A stretch of 64,000 nucleotides of DNA from Verrucomicrobiota bacterium. GTDB lineage: Bacteria; Verrucomicrobiota; Verrucomicrobiia; Opitutales; Opitutaceae. The notes under the pieces are model-generated. The model worked only from the letters and a program-made list of their open reading frames with translations, searched no databases and was not told where the DNA came from. Positions 16,583-26,511 of this stretch are shown here, piece by piece (the first letter of the stretch is position 1; the number at the start of each line of letters is the position of its first letter). The stretch lies in contig JAEYUW010000001.1 in the NCBI GenBank assembly GCA_023432225.1, positions 1 through 64,000 on the forward strand. The letters are read 5' to 3'. A program made the position numbers and the translations under genes.

Positions 16583-19500
16583 ATGTCCATCCCGACGAGC
16601 CCGCAATCCGGTGCCCGGCGATGCTTTGTCCGTCGCCGCGCTTTCCTCGATCACACGAGAGCCGTTTCTCTCCCCGCCGCGTTGGCGCGCCCCCTCGCTC
16701 GCGCGCTGCGCTTCATGCTCGGCCTCGCCGCGCTGTCGGTCGGCGGCAGCGTGTGCGCCAACGCCGCGACGAAATCCGGACTGGCTGCCGCACCGTGCGT
16801 CGCCACCTCCGTCGATCGGCACGCCCTCGGTGCCGGGCTGACGTTCGTGGAAACGCCCTCGAGTCGCGCCGTGCCCATCGGGCGGGCGGCGATGTTTACC
16901 GTCACCGCCAGCGGCGCAGCCCCGGTGACCTATCGCTGGCAGAGACTCGCCAACGACCAGCCGCTGTGGGACGCGATCCAAGCGTCCAATTACCTTGGCG
17001 ATCTCAACGCGCTGAACAGTTTCAACTGCTGGACCGACCTCGCCGACGGCGGCAACTACAGCGGCACGACCACCGCGACTTTGGTCGTGCTCTCCCCCTC
17101 CGCCGCGCAAAACGGCGACCACTTCCGCTGCATCATCCACGACGGCATCAACGCCGACGTCACGAGCGCGCCGGTCGCGCTGTCCGTGCTGCCGGCAACA
17201 CTCCCCGCGACCGCCGTCGCCCCGCTCATCCGCACCACGTGGAATAATTACCAGTGGCCGCTGAACGCCTATTACCCGCTCGATCCCGCCGGCGGCGCGC
17301 CGGAGCTGGGCAACCGCCTCGGCAACGCCTGCGGCCCGGCCTCGATCACCCGCCTCCTGCGCTACTGGGAATTTCCCCGCCGCGGCTCCGGCAGCGTATC
17401 TTTCACCGCCGGCAACGGCGCCGTCTGGTCGGCGAACTTCGGCGCGGCGCTCCACGATTACGATCGCATGCCTTGGTCCCTCGCCACCACCGCGACCGAG
17501 GACGTCTATGGCCCGACCGCCGTCCTCAGCTTCCACGCCGCCGCTGCGATGGAAGACCCCTACGGCACCGGCATGACCGTGCTGTGGCTCGGCCGCATGT
17601 TCACGAAATACTTTCACTACTCGCCGCGCGCCTACGAAGCCTTCCGCTGGCAATACACGCGCGACGAGTGGATCGCTTTGCTCAAGAGCGAACTCGACCA
17701 AGGCCGGCCGCTGCTCGTCATGGCGCGCACCGTCGACAGCCCCGCGCCGTGGCAACCCGGCAACTACAACGGCCACTGGTTCGTCATCGACGGCTACGAC
17801 GCCAACGACCGCTTCCACTACGCCTACGGTTACGGCATCTCCTACCCGGCGTATTGCGACGTCGACGACATCGGCAACTACAACTCCTACCACCGCATCC
17901 TCATCGGCCTCGAACCCGATCGCGGCGGCAAATCCCTCGCGCTGCTCTCGCCGACAAACGGTGCGTTGCTGCGCGCCGGCGACACCTGTCGCATCACCTG
18001 GTCGGCCGTCGGCGTCGACGCGGTGCAACTCGAATTCTCCAGCGACAGCGGCGCCCACTGGCAAACGCTCGCCTCCAGCACCGCCGCCACCACCGGCCAG
18101 TTCGACTGGACCGTGCCCGCCACGCTCTCGACCAACTGTATGCTGCGCATCACGGACACCGCGAACGTGAACGTCTACGACCGCACGCCGCAACCGTTCG
18201 CGATCTACTCACGCAAGGAACTCCAACTCGCCTCCACCGCCGGCTGGTTGCTCCAACCCGGCGCCACGGTGCCCGTCGACTGGACCAGCGCCGGCATCGC
18301 CCAGGTGCGGCTCGACTACTCGCCCGACGGCGGCACCACCTGGCAACTCGCCGCCGACAATCTTCCCGCCTCGACCGGCCGCGTCACCTGGACGGTGCCT
18401 GCGCCGGTTACCACCACCGCGATCCTGCGGGTCACCGAAATCGGCTCCGGCGGCATCAGCGCGCAGAGCGGCTACTTCGTCGTCACCGACAGCGACGCGC
18501 CAACCGTCACTCGCGCCGCCGACGGCGACACGGTTCTGCTGATGCACTTCGACGGCGACCTCACCAACCAAGGCCTCACCGCCGATGCGAGCGGCAACGG
18601 CAGCCTCTCCTACTCCGCCGGCGCCCTCGCCCCAGGCCGCGCGCTGCGCGTCGACAACGCCGCCGGCGGCGCCTGCGCCATCGTGCCAGCCAATTCCGCC
18701 CTCGCCCTCTCCGGCAGCTGGACCGTCGAAACGTGGATCAAGACCAACGCCGTCGGCGGCCCCACCACCGCTTACCCGTGGGTGCTCTTCATCGGCGGCG
18801 CGACCATGCCGCTCCGCTTCGAGCTAAACGCCACCGCGCGCACCTTCTCCGCTTGGACTTACGCCGCCGACGGCACCAGCAACAGCTTCTCCGGCGTCGG
18901 CCCCTTCGAACTCGGCCAATGGTATCACCTCGCCCTCGTCGGCGACGCCGCTCAATCGAAGCTCCGCTTCCTCGTCCATCGCGCCGACGGTTCCCTCCTC
19001 GCCCAACGCGAAGCCACCGTCAGCCTCGCCACGCTCGGTCTCCTGGACTCCGGCGCCAACCTGCACGCCGGCGGCGTCCCTGGAGGCAGCAACGTCCAGT
19101 TCGACGGCTGGTTCGACGAGTTGCATCTCGTCCGCCGCGCGCTCGCGCTCGAGCAGACTCCGCCGACTCCGTCCGCCGTCACCGCACCGGTCATCACGCA
19201 GCCGCCGCAAAGCGTCACCGTTACCGACGGACAACCGGCCGCGTTCACCGTCGCGGCGTCCGGCGCGGGTCCGTTCACCTATCAATGGTATCGCAACGGC
19301 GTCGCGGTCCCCGACGCGACCGACTCCGCCTGTCTGATCTCTGTCGCCACCGCCGCCCAGGCCGGCGCCTACACCGTCACCGTCACCAACGCCGCCGGCA
19401 CCACGTCCGCCGGCCCCGCGACGCTGACCGTGCGCGACACCTTCACCAGCTGGCGCGCGCGCCATTTCACCGCCACCGAGTTGACCAATCCCGCCGTCGT

Positions 19501-19831
19501 CGGCGCCGCCGCCGATCCCGACGGCGACGGATTGAACAACCTCCTCGAATACGCGCTCGGCTGCTCGCCGTGCCAGTCCTCCTCCGGTCCCGCGGTCTTG
19601 CCGGGTGTGCAACTGGTCGCCGGCGAATGGGTCTTCACCTTCCAACGTCCGGCCGATGTCTCCGGCGTCACCTACGTGGTGCAGCAATCCGGCGACCTGC
19701 AAAACTGGACCTCCACGGGCCTCACGCCCGAATGCGTCGCCACCGGCGCGATCGAGACCTGGCGCGTGCGCTGCGCGGCGAGTGCGTCGACTCCGCGCTT
19801 CTTCCGCCTCCAAGTCACCCTCGCACCCTGA
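16583..19831 (+). CDS. Multidomain secreted protein: Ig-like, C10 (streptopain-like) peptidase, LamG-like, Ig-like
   Basis: 1082 residues from the ATG at 16583; the start is uncertain (the frame is open back to 16427). A long basic N-terminus precedes a hydrophobic segment ending CANA (about 42-61), so it is probably exported. Order: Ig-like domain (about 88-203), a cysteine-peptidase-like domain (about 215-445) with GNACGPAS (Cys250) and NGHWFVIDGYD (His398) as in the C10/streptopain family, two beta-sandwich repeats ending FDWTVPATL and VTWTVPAPV (about 450-630), a LamG-like domain (from MHFDGDLTN), an Ig-like domain (ITQPPQSVTVTDGQPAAF), and a DPDGDGLNNLLEYALG-type C-terminal domain. Probably a surface or extracellular protease or adhesin. 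Confidence 0.75.
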   Translation: MSIPTSPQSGARRCFVRRRAFLDHTRAVSLPAALARPLARALRFMLGLAALSVGGSVCANAATKSGLAAAPCVATSVDRHALGAGLTFVETPSSRAVPIGRAAMFTVTASGAAPVTYRWQRLANDQPLWDAIQASNYLGDLNALNSFNCWTDLADGGNYSGTTTATLVVLSPSAAQNGDHFRCIIHDGINADVTSAPVALSVLPATLPATAVAPLIRTTWNNYQWPLNAYYPLDPAGGAPELGNRLGNACGPASITRLLRYWEFPRRGSGSVSFTAGNGAVWSANFGAALHDYDRMPWSLATTATEDVYGPTAVLSFHAAAAMEDPYGTGMTVLWLGRMFTKYFHYSPRAYEAFRWQYTRDEWIALLKSELDQGRPLLVMARTVDSPAPWQPGNYNGHWFVIDGYDANDRFHYAYGYGISYPAYCDVDDIGNYNSYHRILIGLEPDRGGKSLALLSPTNGALLRAGDTCRITWSAVGVDAVQLEFSSDSGAHWQTLASSTAATTGQFDWTVPATLSTNCMLRITDTANVNVYDRTPQPFAIYSRKELQLASTAGWLLQPGATVPVDWTSAGIAQVRLDYSPDGGTTWQLAADNLPASTGRVTWTVPAPVTTTAILRVTEIGSGGISAQSGYFVVTDSDAPTVTRAADGDTVLLMHFDGDLTNQGLTADASGNGSLSYSAGALAPGRALRVDNAAGGACAIVPANSALALSGSWTVETWIKTNAVGGPTTAYPWVLFIGGATMPLRFELNATARTFSAWTYAADGTSNSFSGVGPFELGQWYHLALVGDAAQSKLRFLVHRADGSLLAQREATVSLATLGLLDSGANLHAGGVPGGSNVQFDGWFDELHLVRRALALEQTPPTPSAVTAPVITQPPQSVTVTDGQPAAFTVAASGAGPFTYQWYRNGVAVPDATDSACLISVATAAQAGAYTVTVTNAAGTTSAGPATLTVRDTFTSWRARHFTATELTNPAVVGAAADPDGDGLNNLLEYALGCSPCQSSSGPAVLPGVQLVAGEWVFTFQRPADVSGVTYVVQQSGDLQNWTSTGLTPECVATGAIETWRVRCAASASTPRFFRLQVTLAP

Positions 19832-19858
19832 AACGCGCGGGACATCCGCAAGCCGCGC

Positions 19859-20812
19859 TCAATCCGCCGCGTGCCGCTGTATGATTTTCTCCGCTTCCTC
19901 GCGCACGAGCCGTCGCAATCGCGGCGGCTCCACCGCCTCGGCATTCGGACCGAACGACAACAGCCAGCGCGCCATCCACTCGAGCGACATGGTGTAGAGC
20001 GAGAATTCGTGTCCGCCGTCGCGCTCCTTTTCCGGCACGAGCGTGGCATAGCTCTCCCGCCGGGCCTTTTCCTGCGCGACACGCGCAAACCACACGCGCG
20101 CAGGGACGACGTTGCGCGGCTCGTCGGCGCGCGCCATGTGTTCGGCGAGGTTGAAATCCGGTCGCGCCTCGAAGCGCTCGCTGCGCAGCTCGAGCCGCTT
20201 GATCCGATCGATGCGGAAATGCCGCAGATCCGTCCGCAGCCGGCACCAGGCGACGAGATACCACGAGCCGCCGTAGAACACCACGCCGAGCGGCTCGACG
20301 TCGCGCTGCGTCTCATCCCGCGCGTTGCCGCGATACGCCAGGCGCAGCACGCGGCGCTGCACCACGCCCTGCTGCACCGGCAATAGCATCGGCTGCTGTG
20401 CCGGGTCCTGGTTCGGCCCAAATCCGCGCCCGAGCACCAGCGTGCCGCGCACGAGCTTGTCGACGTGATCCTGCGACTCGCGCGGCAACACGGCGCGCAG
20501 CTTGTCGAGCGCCGTGGTCATCGGCGCGTGCAGCGAAGGATCGGTGAACTGCTTCACCAATTCGCCGCCGACGAAGAGCGACGACGCCTCCTCCACCGTG
20601 AACATCACCGGCGGCAGATGGTAGCCCTTCATCAACGTGTAGCCCACGCCCGCCTCGCCCGCGATCGGCACGCCCGCCTCGCTGAGCGCAGCGACGTCGC
20701 GATAGACGGTGCGCTCCGTCACCTCGAAATGCTCTGCCAACTCGCACGCGCGCACGACGCGCCGGCCCTGCAGGTAGAGCACCATGGCGACGAGGCGATC
20801 GGTTCGGTTCAT
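19859..20812 (-). CDS. WYL-domain transcriptional regulator with HTH_11
   Basis: 317 residues from the ATG at 20812. The N-terminal helix-turn-helix (RTDRLVAMVLYLQGRRVVRACELAEHF) is of the DeoR/HTH_11 type. The middle and C-terminal part is a WYL region (VEPLGVVFYGGSWYLVAWCRLR, DLRHFRIDRIKRL), a sensor domain of the YafY kind thought to bind nucleic acid or small ligands. Target unknown; a divergent CPA2 antiporter gene starts 108 bases away and could share its control region. An upstream extension of the frame to 20905 lacks domain character. Confidence 0.87.
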   Translation of the reverse strand: MNRTDRLVAMVLYLQGRRVVRACELAEHFEVTERTVYRDVAALSEAGVPIAGEAGVGYTLMKGYHLPPVMFTVEEASSLFVGGELVKQFTDPSLHAPMTTALDKLRAVLPRESQDHVDKLVRGTLVLGRGFGPNQDPAQQPMLLPVQQGVVQRRVLRLAYRGNARDETQRDVEPLGVVFYGGSWYLVAWCRLRTDLRHFRIDRIKRLELRSERFEARPDFNLAEHMARADEPRNVVPARVWFARVAQEKARRESYATLVPEKERDGGHEFSLYTMSLEWMARWLLSFGPNAEAVEPPRLRRLVREEAEKIIQRHAAD

Positions 20813-20920
20813 GAAACGGCGAAGGTGCCGCGCCCCGCGGAGCCCGGCGAGAAATTTTCCACCGTCGCGTGGCCGGCCTTGCCAAGACTGAAAACGCGCC
20901 CGCAATCTCTGCCTCGGCGC

Positions 20921-22063
20921 ATGAACAGCATCGAGCTCCTCATCATCCTGCTGCTACTTTTCATGGCCGTGCCCGACCTCTGCCGGTTGGTGCGGCGACC
21001 GGCACTGATTTACCCGGCCTTCGTGATTTTCGGCCTCCTCCTTGGCCCGTGGGTCCGCGGCGATGTCGTGGCGATGATCGAGCAGGCCGGCCAGATCGGT
21101 TTCCTCCTGCTGCTCTTCGAAGTGGGCCTGGAGATCGATTTGCCGCCCCCGCGCGAGCTGGTGCGTCCCGGCCTCTACCTGCTGCGCTGGGTGCTGCTGC
21201 AATACCCGGTCGCGCTCGCACTCGCGCGCTTCGCCGGGCTGCCGTGGCTCGAATCGTTCGTCGCCGCCGCGGCGATCACGGGCTGCTCCGTCGGTATGGG
21301 GTATCAGGCGTGGAAAAACTACCCCGGCCTGCCGGCCGATTCGCGCACGTTCATCCTGCGTGTGATGGTGCTGCTGGAGGTCCTCGCGATCGTGTTGCTC
21401 GCCGTGGAAACGACCGGCCTGGGCCTGAATTCGCGCTGGTGGATGACCCTGCTCAAACTCGTCGGCGTGGCCGCGACCGTGCTCCTCTGCAGCCGCATCG
21501 CCGTGCCGGTCACCCGCCTGCTGCAACGGGGCCTCGGGCAAACGACGCACTGGCGCATCCATTTCGTCATTTTGCTGGTGTTGGTCGTCTGCGCGGTCGG
21601 CGAGCGCCTCGGCCTGTCGGCCGCCAAGACGGCGTTCTTCCTCGGACTCTTCATGAGCCGCGTGACGCACGATGAGAAAAACCTGGAGGAATACCTCGCG
21701 CCGATCAGCCAGCGTTTCCTCATCCCCATCTTCTTCGTCTCGCTCGGCATGGCGATTCCGCTCCGCATGCTCTGGTCACCAACCGCCCTGCTGGCCCTCG
21801 TCGCCGCCGCACTGCTCATCGCGTATCGCGAACTGCTGCATCGCCGCTGGCTGCCGACGGGCGGCGACGCGCAAGCCTATCTGCTCTTCGGCCCGAACCT
21901 CACCATGGTGGCCCTCGCCGGCAGCGCACTGCTCAACGCCGGGCTCCACGAATCCGTGGCGGCGTGGGTCGTCCTCACGGGATTGTTCATGACCATCATC
22001 GCCATCCTGGCGCTGCCGCCTCCACCGCCGGCCGCCACGCCCGCCCCGACGACGCACCCCTGA
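20921..22063 (+). CDS. CPA2-family cation:proton antiporter (KefB/NapA-like membrane domain)
   Basis: 380 residues, almost entirely membrane-embedded, with about 12 hydrophobic segments. FGLLLGP near 35-41, and VGLEIDLPPPRELVRP (about 68-83) match the CPA2 pattern. GCSVGMGYQAWKN sits where other members have a TSxVxxxxL-like discontinuous helix. LGLFMSRVTHD and FFVSLGMAIPL are the usual C-terminal features. There is no soluble RCK/TrkA-N domain. It probably exchanges Na+ or K+ for H+ across the inner membrane. The proline-rich C-terminal tail is disordered. Confidence 0.85.
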   Translation: MNSIELLIILLLLFMAVPDLCRLVRRPALIYPAFVIFGLLLGPWVRGDVVAMIEQAGQIGFLLLLFEVGLEIDLPPPRELVRPGLYLLRWVLLQYPVALALARFAGLPWLESFVAAAAITGCSVGMGYQAWKNYPGLPADSRTFILRVMVLLEVLAIVLLAVETTGLGLNSRWWMTLLKLVGVAATVLLCSRIAVPVTRLLQRGLGQTTHWRIHFVILLVLVVCAVGERLGLSAAKTAFFLGLFMSRVTHDEKNLEEYLAPISQRFLIPIFFVSLGMAIPLRMLWSPTALLALVAAALLIAYRELLHRRWLPTGGDAQAYLLFGPNLTMVALAGSALLNAGLHESVAAWVVLTGLFMTIIAILALPPPPPAATPAPTTHP

Positions 22064-22124
22064 ACGAATTGCGCTGGAGCCCGCCTCCGCAGCCGCCAAA
22101 CTCGTCGTTCGCCTCCCTCTCCCC

Positions 22125-22706
22125 ATGGCCAAAGTGTATTTCTACTACTCGGCGATGAACGCCGGCAAATCCACCGTGCTGCTCCAATCGAGCTACAACT
22201 ATCGCGAGCGCGGCATGCACACCTTGCTCTTCGTGCCGGCGATCGACACGCGCGCCGGCACCGGCCGCATCCAATCGCGCATCGGCCTCGGCTCCGACGC
22301 GATGGCTCTGGCGGCGACCGAGAATATCTTCGACCACGTCAAAGCCGCGCACGCCGCCCACCCCGTCGCCTGCGTGCTCATCGACGAAGCGCAATTCCTC
22401 ACCCGCGCCCAAGTCGAGCAACTCACCGACGTCTGCGACCGCCTCGACATCCCCGTGCTCTGCTACGGCCTGCGCACGGATTTCCAAGGCCAGCTCTTCA
22501 CCGGCAGCGCCGCGCTGCTCGCGCTCGCCGACAATCTCATCGAGCTCAAAACCATCTGCCACTGCGGCCGCAAAGCCATCATGAACCTTCGCGTCGGCCC
22601 CGACGGCCGCGCCGTGAAGGAAGGCGCGCAAGTCGAGATCGGCGGCAACGAACGCTACGTCGCGATGTGCCGCCGCCACTACAAGGACGCACTGGGACAG
22701 GCCTGA
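22125..22706 (+). CDS. tdk: Thymidine kinase
   Basis: 193 residues, standard length for type II thymidine kinase. P-loop SAMNAGKST (9-17), DEAQ (87-90) as the catalytic and Walker B region, the YGLRTDFQGQLF lasso segment, and zinc ligands from ICHCGRKA (Cys145, Cys147) with Cys182 and His185 near the end. Phosphorylates thymidine in the pyrimidine salvage pathway. It follows the antiporter gene by 61 bases. Confidence 0.93.
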   Translation: MAKVYFYYSAMNAGKSTVLLQSSYNYRERGMHTLLFVPAIDTRAGTGRIQSRIGLGSDAMALAATENIFDHVKAAHAAHPVACVLIDEAQFLTRAQVEQLTDVCDRLDIPVLCYGLRTDFQGQLFTGSAALLALADNLIELKTICHCGRKAIMNLRVGPDGRAVKEGAQVEIGGNERYVAMCRRHYKDALGQA

Positions 22707-22918
22707 ACGGCCCTAGCCAGCGCTTCGGGATTAGTCGCACAAATATCGTCCGCGGCCGCGCGAGATCGGCGGCGTTTTTCCGCACGCATCTTGTTGATCC
22801 GCAGACGATCGCGCCAGCCGCTTGCACGAGCACGCGGAAATTGTCCCGGAAATTGTCTCGGTTGCCCTTCAGCGGCGCGTTCTGCGGTCGATGCGTCAGG
22901 CACGGTCACTCCGTGCTC

Positions 22919-24454
22919 ATGAATAAACTTACTCTTCCCCAACGCATCTTCGGTGGTTTTGCGATCCTGCTGCTCGCCGCCATCGGCGGCGGCATCTTCG
23001 CCTACCTGCGCCTCTTGGAGGTCCGCGACGTCACCGTCGTGGTCACGCGCGATGCGCTGCCCACGATCGATCTGCTGCGACAGATCCAGAATTCGGTCCA
23101 GGCAAACGTCACCAACACCTACCAGCACGCCATCACCGACAACGCTAACCAAAAGCGTTTCGACGAAATCGAAGCCGAGATGAAGCGCGGCAGCGCCACC
23201 ATCACGGAGTGCTACCAAAAACTCGAACCGCTCCTCACCAGCGATGACGACAAAGTCTCGCTGCAGAAAATTCTCACCGCGCGCGGCCACTACACGTCGA
23301 CCCGCGGCGAAATGCTCAAGAAAAGCCGCGAGCTGACGGGCGACCAGATGGGCCGCATGCTCGATGAACAACTCGTCCCGCGTCGCGACGAATACCTCGC
23401 CGCCATCGACGAACTCATGCAGCGCAAGTCCGACCTCGGCCAAAGCGCCAGCGTCGCCGTCGACGCCACCGTGCAATCCTCCACGCGCCTGATCGTGGCC
23501 GGTGTGCTCTTCGCCCTCGTCTCCGGCGGTCTGCTCTCCTGGTGGATCATCCGCCAGACGTCGCGCGCCTTGCGCGGTATCGCCACCCAGCTCGCCAGCG
23601 GCTCGGCCCAGGTCGCCAGCGCCGCTACGCAAGTCAGCAGCTCCGCCCAGACCCTCGCCTCCGGCTCCAGCGAACAAGCCGCCTCCATCGAGGAAACCAG
23701 CGCCTCGCTCGAGGAAATTTCCTCGATGACCAAGCGCAACGCCGAGTCCGCCGCCCAGGCCAAGCAACTCGCCAACGGCACGCGCTCCGCCGCCGAAGTC
23801 GGCGCCGGCGACGTCACCGCCATGACCGACGCCATGGGCGCCATCAAAGTCTCGTCCGACAACATCGCGAAAATCATCAAGACGATCGACGAGATCGCGT
23901 TCCAGACGAACATCCTCGCGCTCAACGCCGCCGTCGAAGCCGCCCGCGCCGGCGAAGCCGGGGCCGGTTTCGCCGTCGTCGCCGAGGAGGTGCGCAGTCT
24001 CGCCCAGCGCTCCGCCACCGCCGCGAAGGAAACCGCCGAGAAAATCGAAGACGCCATTTCCAAGAGCGCCCACGGTGCCACCATCTCCGGTCGCCTCGCC
24101 AAATCGCTCGACGAAATCGTGAGCAAGGCGCGCAAGGTCGACGATCTCGTCGCCGAGATCGCGCAGGCTTCGCAGGAACAATCCCAAGGCATCGGCCAGG
24201 TCCTTACCGCCGTCACGCAGATGGACAAGGTCACGCAAACCAACGCTGCGAGCGCGGAGGAATCCGCCGCCGCTGCGGAGGAACTCAACGCCCAGGCGCA
24301 GTTGCTCGACGAGGCCGTCACGCAGCTCGAAGTGCTCGTCGAAGGCCAGCGCGCAGCTTCCGGCCATCACCACGGTGCGGCCGCGCTGGCGCGATCCGCT
24401 TCCAGGTCCGCCCACGCTCCTGCGCCCAAGCACGAACTCGCCGCGACGCACTGA
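22919..24454 (+). CDS. Methyl-accepting chemotaxis protein
   Basis: 511 residues from the ATG at 22919. A transmembrane segment lies near the N-terminus (about 11-31) and a second at about 195-217, bracketing a four-helix-bundle-type sensor domain. A long cytoplasmic coiled coil follows, with the highly conserved hairpin tip IDEIAFQTNILALNAAVEAA. The HAMP region is short or degenerate. It senses an unknown signal and controls a CheA kinase; no cheA or cheW is present in this window. The hairpins at 24475-24493 and 24563-24590 follow it. Confidence 0.9.
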   Translation: MNKLTLPQRIFGGFAILLLAAIGGGIFAYLRLLEVRDVTVVVTRDALPTIDLLRQIQNSVQANVTNTYQHAITDNANQKRFDEIEAEMKRGSATITECYQKLEPLLTSDDDKVSLQKILTARGHYTSTRGEMLKKSRELTGDQMGRMLDEQLVPRRDEYLAAIDELMQRKSDLGQSASVAVDATVQSSTRLIVAGVLFALVSGGLLSWWIIRQTSRALRGIATQLASGSAQVASAATQVSSSAQTLASGSSEQAASIEETSASLEEISSMTKRNAESAAQAKQLANGTRSAAEVGAGDVTAMTDAMGAIKVSSDNIAKIIKTIDEIAFQTNILALNAAVEAARAGEAGAGFAVVAEEVRSLAQRSATAAKETAEKIEDAISKSAHGATISGRLAKSLDEIVSKARKVDDLVAEIAQASQEQSQGIGQVLTAVTQMDKVTQTNAASAEESAAAAEELNAQAQLLDEAVTQLEVLVEGQRAASGHHHGAAALARSASRSAHAPAPKHELAATH

Positions 24455-24467
24455 GTGCAGCGAAGAG

Positions 24468-24590
24468 AAAGTAGCGGGAGCTTCCAGCTCCCGTTGCTCC
24501 GCGCCCGCCCCGCATCTTCTTCGCCACTGTTCCCAGCGCCTTCCAACTCCCCTCCACGTAGCAGCCGACGAAAGTCGGCTGTTTCGTTTT
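24468..24590 (+). terminator. Hairpin pair and terminator after the chemoreceptor gene
   Basis: A first hairpin, CGGGAGC/GCTCCCG (24475-24481 with 24487-24493), follows GTAG at 24471. A second, AGCCGAC/GTCGGCT (24563-24569 with 24574-24580, loop GAAA), is followed by GTTTCGTTTT and looks like a real terminator. The first may be a half copy of another dispersed repeat. Confidence 0.7.
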
Positions 24591-24621
24591 CGCCCCACCG
24601 CCGTCGCTCGACGGCTGCGGC

Positions 24622-24660
24622 AAAAACAAAAACGCGAGCGCCGTCTCCGGTCGCTCGCGT
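24622..24660 (-). terminator. Terminator of the minus-strand CoA-transferase gene
   Basis: 9-bp stem ACGCGAGCG/CGCTCGCGT (24632-24640 with 24652-24660) with A-rich flank 24622-24632 on the plus strand, i.e. a T-rich tail for the minus-strand transcript. Confidence 0.85.
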
Positions 24661-24684
24661 CGCAATGGCAAAATCAGCCGCGCC

Positions 24685-26178
24685 TTAGTTGCTCCACTTC
24701 ACCTGGCGCATGTCGCCCTGCTCGAGGAAGGCGAGGTGCATCTTGAACGCGTTCTGCAGCGTCTGCGGCACGTGGCCCTTGGCCGAGATCTTCAGGTAGC
24801 CGCGCAACGAGTCGCGATACTCCGGGTGCACGCACTTCTCGATCATCAGCGAGGCGCGCTCGCCCGGCGATTTGCCGCGAAGATCGGCCACACCGTGCTC
24901 GGTCACGACGACTTGCACCGAGTGCTCGCTGTGGTCGAGGTGCGTGACGAGCGGCACGATCGTGCTGATCGCGCCCTTCTTGGCGATGGACGGACAGGTG
25001 TAGATCGAGATGTGCGCGTTGCGCGTGAAGTCGCCGGAGCCGCCGATGCCGTTCATCAGGTCGCGGCCCATCACGTGCGTGCTGTTCACGTTGCCGAACA
25101 AGTCGACTTCGATCGCGGTGTTAATCGTGATCAGGCCGAGGCGGCGGACGATTTCGGGGCTGTTGGTGATTTCTTGCGGACGCAGCACGACACGCGAGCG
25201 GAAGAACTCGAGGTCGCCGTAGAACTGTTGCAACTGCGCCGGGCTGACGGTCAGCGAGCAGCCGCTGGCGAACGTGCACTTGCCGCTCTTCAGCAGGCTG
25301 ATGACGGAGTCCTGAATCACCTCCGTATACATCATGAACGGCGGGATCTCCGGATTGGAGCCGAGCGCGCCGATGACGGCATTGGCGATGTTGCCCACGC
25401 CGGATTGCAGCGGGAGGAACGACGACGGCAGACGGCCGCACTTGATCTCGCCCGCGAGGAATTGCGCGACGTTTTCACCGATCTTGTTCGTCACCGCGTC
25501 AGGCGCGTCGAAGCCGCCGGACTCGTCGGGCGTGTTCGTGAGCACGACGCCGGCGATTTTCTTCGGGTTAACCTTGATGAAGGTCGCGCCCACGCGGTCG
25601 GTCGGTGCGTAGATCGGAATCGCGCGGCGGAACGGAGGATCGGCCGGCTCGAAGAGATCGTGAAAACCCATCAGGTCGCCCGGGTGATGGGCGTTGAGCT
25701 CGATGATGATCTTGTCCGCGAGCCGCGCGAAGGTGTTCGCGCAACCGACGGACGTCGTCAGCACGATCTCACCCTGCGCCGTGACGTGGCTGGCCTCGAG
25801 AATGGCCCAATTCATCTTGCCGAACACGCCGCTGCGCACGGCGGGCTGCACCGCGGAAAGGTGCAAATCGAAGAACTGCGTGCGACCCTCGTTGATCGAC
25901 TTGCGGAGCGTCGGATCGGACTGATACGGCGTGCGCCAGGCGATCGCCTCGGCCTCGGCCAGCGCGCCGTCGAGCGACTTGCCGGTCGAAGCGCCGGTGA
26001 TGACACCGAGCTTGAACGGCCGGCCGGCCGCATGTTCGGCCTTCGCGCGCGCGGCGATCGCCAACGGCACGACCTTGCACGCGCCGGCAGCCGTGAAGCC
26101 GCCGAAGCCGATCGTGTCCTTATCCTGCACCAGGGCCGCAGCTTCCTGCGGAGTGAGCGTGGGGAACGGAGTGTTCAT
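24685..26178 (-). CDS. Acetyl-CoA hydrolase/transferase, succinate:acetate CoA-transferase type
   Basis: 497 residues from the ATG at 26178. The family pattern is clear: FGGFTAAGACKVVP at the start, GGF...ENVAQFL, and GSNPEIPPFMMYTEVIQDS, where Glu286 corresponds to the catalytic glutamate that forms the glutamyl-CoA intermediate. GIGGSGDFTRNAHISIYTCPS follows in the C-terminal half. Related enzymes move CoA between succinyl-CoA, acetate and propionate, and some are involved in acetate or propionate fermentation. It is divergent from the 4-hydroxybutyrate-type transferase gene. Substrate specificity not established. Confidence 0.88.
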   Translation of the reverse strand: MNTPFPTLTPQEAAALVQDKDTIGFGGFTAAGACKVVPLAIAARAKAEHAAGRPFKLGVITGASTGKSLDGALAEAEAIAWRTPYQSDPTLRKSINEGRTQFFDLHLSAVQPAVRSGVFGKMNWAILEASHVTAQGEIVLTTSVGCANTFARLADKIIIELNAHHPGDLMGFHDLFEPADPPFRRAIPIYAPTDRVGATFIKVNPKKIAGVVLTNTPDESGGFDAPDAVTNKIGENVAQFLAGEIKCGRLPSSFLPLQSGVGNIANAVIGALGSNPEIPPFMMYTEVIQDSVISLLKSGKCTFASGCSLTVSPAQLQQFYGDLEFFRSRVVLRPQEITNSPEIVRRLGLITINTAIEVDLFGNVNSTHVMGRDLMNGIGGSGDFTRNAHISIYTCPSIAKKGAISTIVPLVTHLDHSEHSVQVVVTEHGVADLRGKSPGERASLMIEKCVHPEYRDSLRGYLKISAKGHVPQTLQNAFKMHLAFLEQGDMRQVKWSN

Positions 26179-26511
26179 GAGAGTCTTTCGAAAGTGGAAA
26201 ACGTTCGCCGAGTGTGGCGCGTTAACCTTGGCAGGTTTGTGCGCCAGCCGCTGTGCAGACGTTGGCGCGCCGCGCGCGATTTTTGCGCGAGACACGGAAA
26301 CCAAGCTTGGCCCGGAAGGCAAAGCCGCATCCGTCGCGAACAGGCAGGGCGGCGAGTCCCTTCGCCGTCGCAAATCCACAGCACGGAGCGGAATCCGCGC
26401 CCTACCGTGCCCTCTCGCCCGCACAGGACAAAATCCGCCGAAAGCTCCCCACGAGACGCGCAGGGTGTCCCGTTGCCGGATTTATGACAAATCCGCTACG
26501 CTCCCGACCAA
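26179..26511. other. 333-base gap between the two divergent CoA-transferase genes
   Basis: This gap should hold the promoters of both genes, but I see no clear -35/-10 pair and no Shine-Dalgarno motif at either end. A CACGG...CCCTACCGTG stretch near 26380-26408 resembles half of one of the GTAGGG-type dispersed repeats. Confidence 0.4.

Noticed and set aside
17254..19884. 876-codon open frame on the plus strand
   Set aside because: It is a second frame of the secreted multidomain gene; the translation is extremely Arg-rich and lacks any signature.
22679..24598. 639-codon open frame on the minus strand
   Set aside because: Antisense to the chemoreceptor gene, which has the conserved hairpin tip; the Gly-rich antisense product is an artefact of codon bias.
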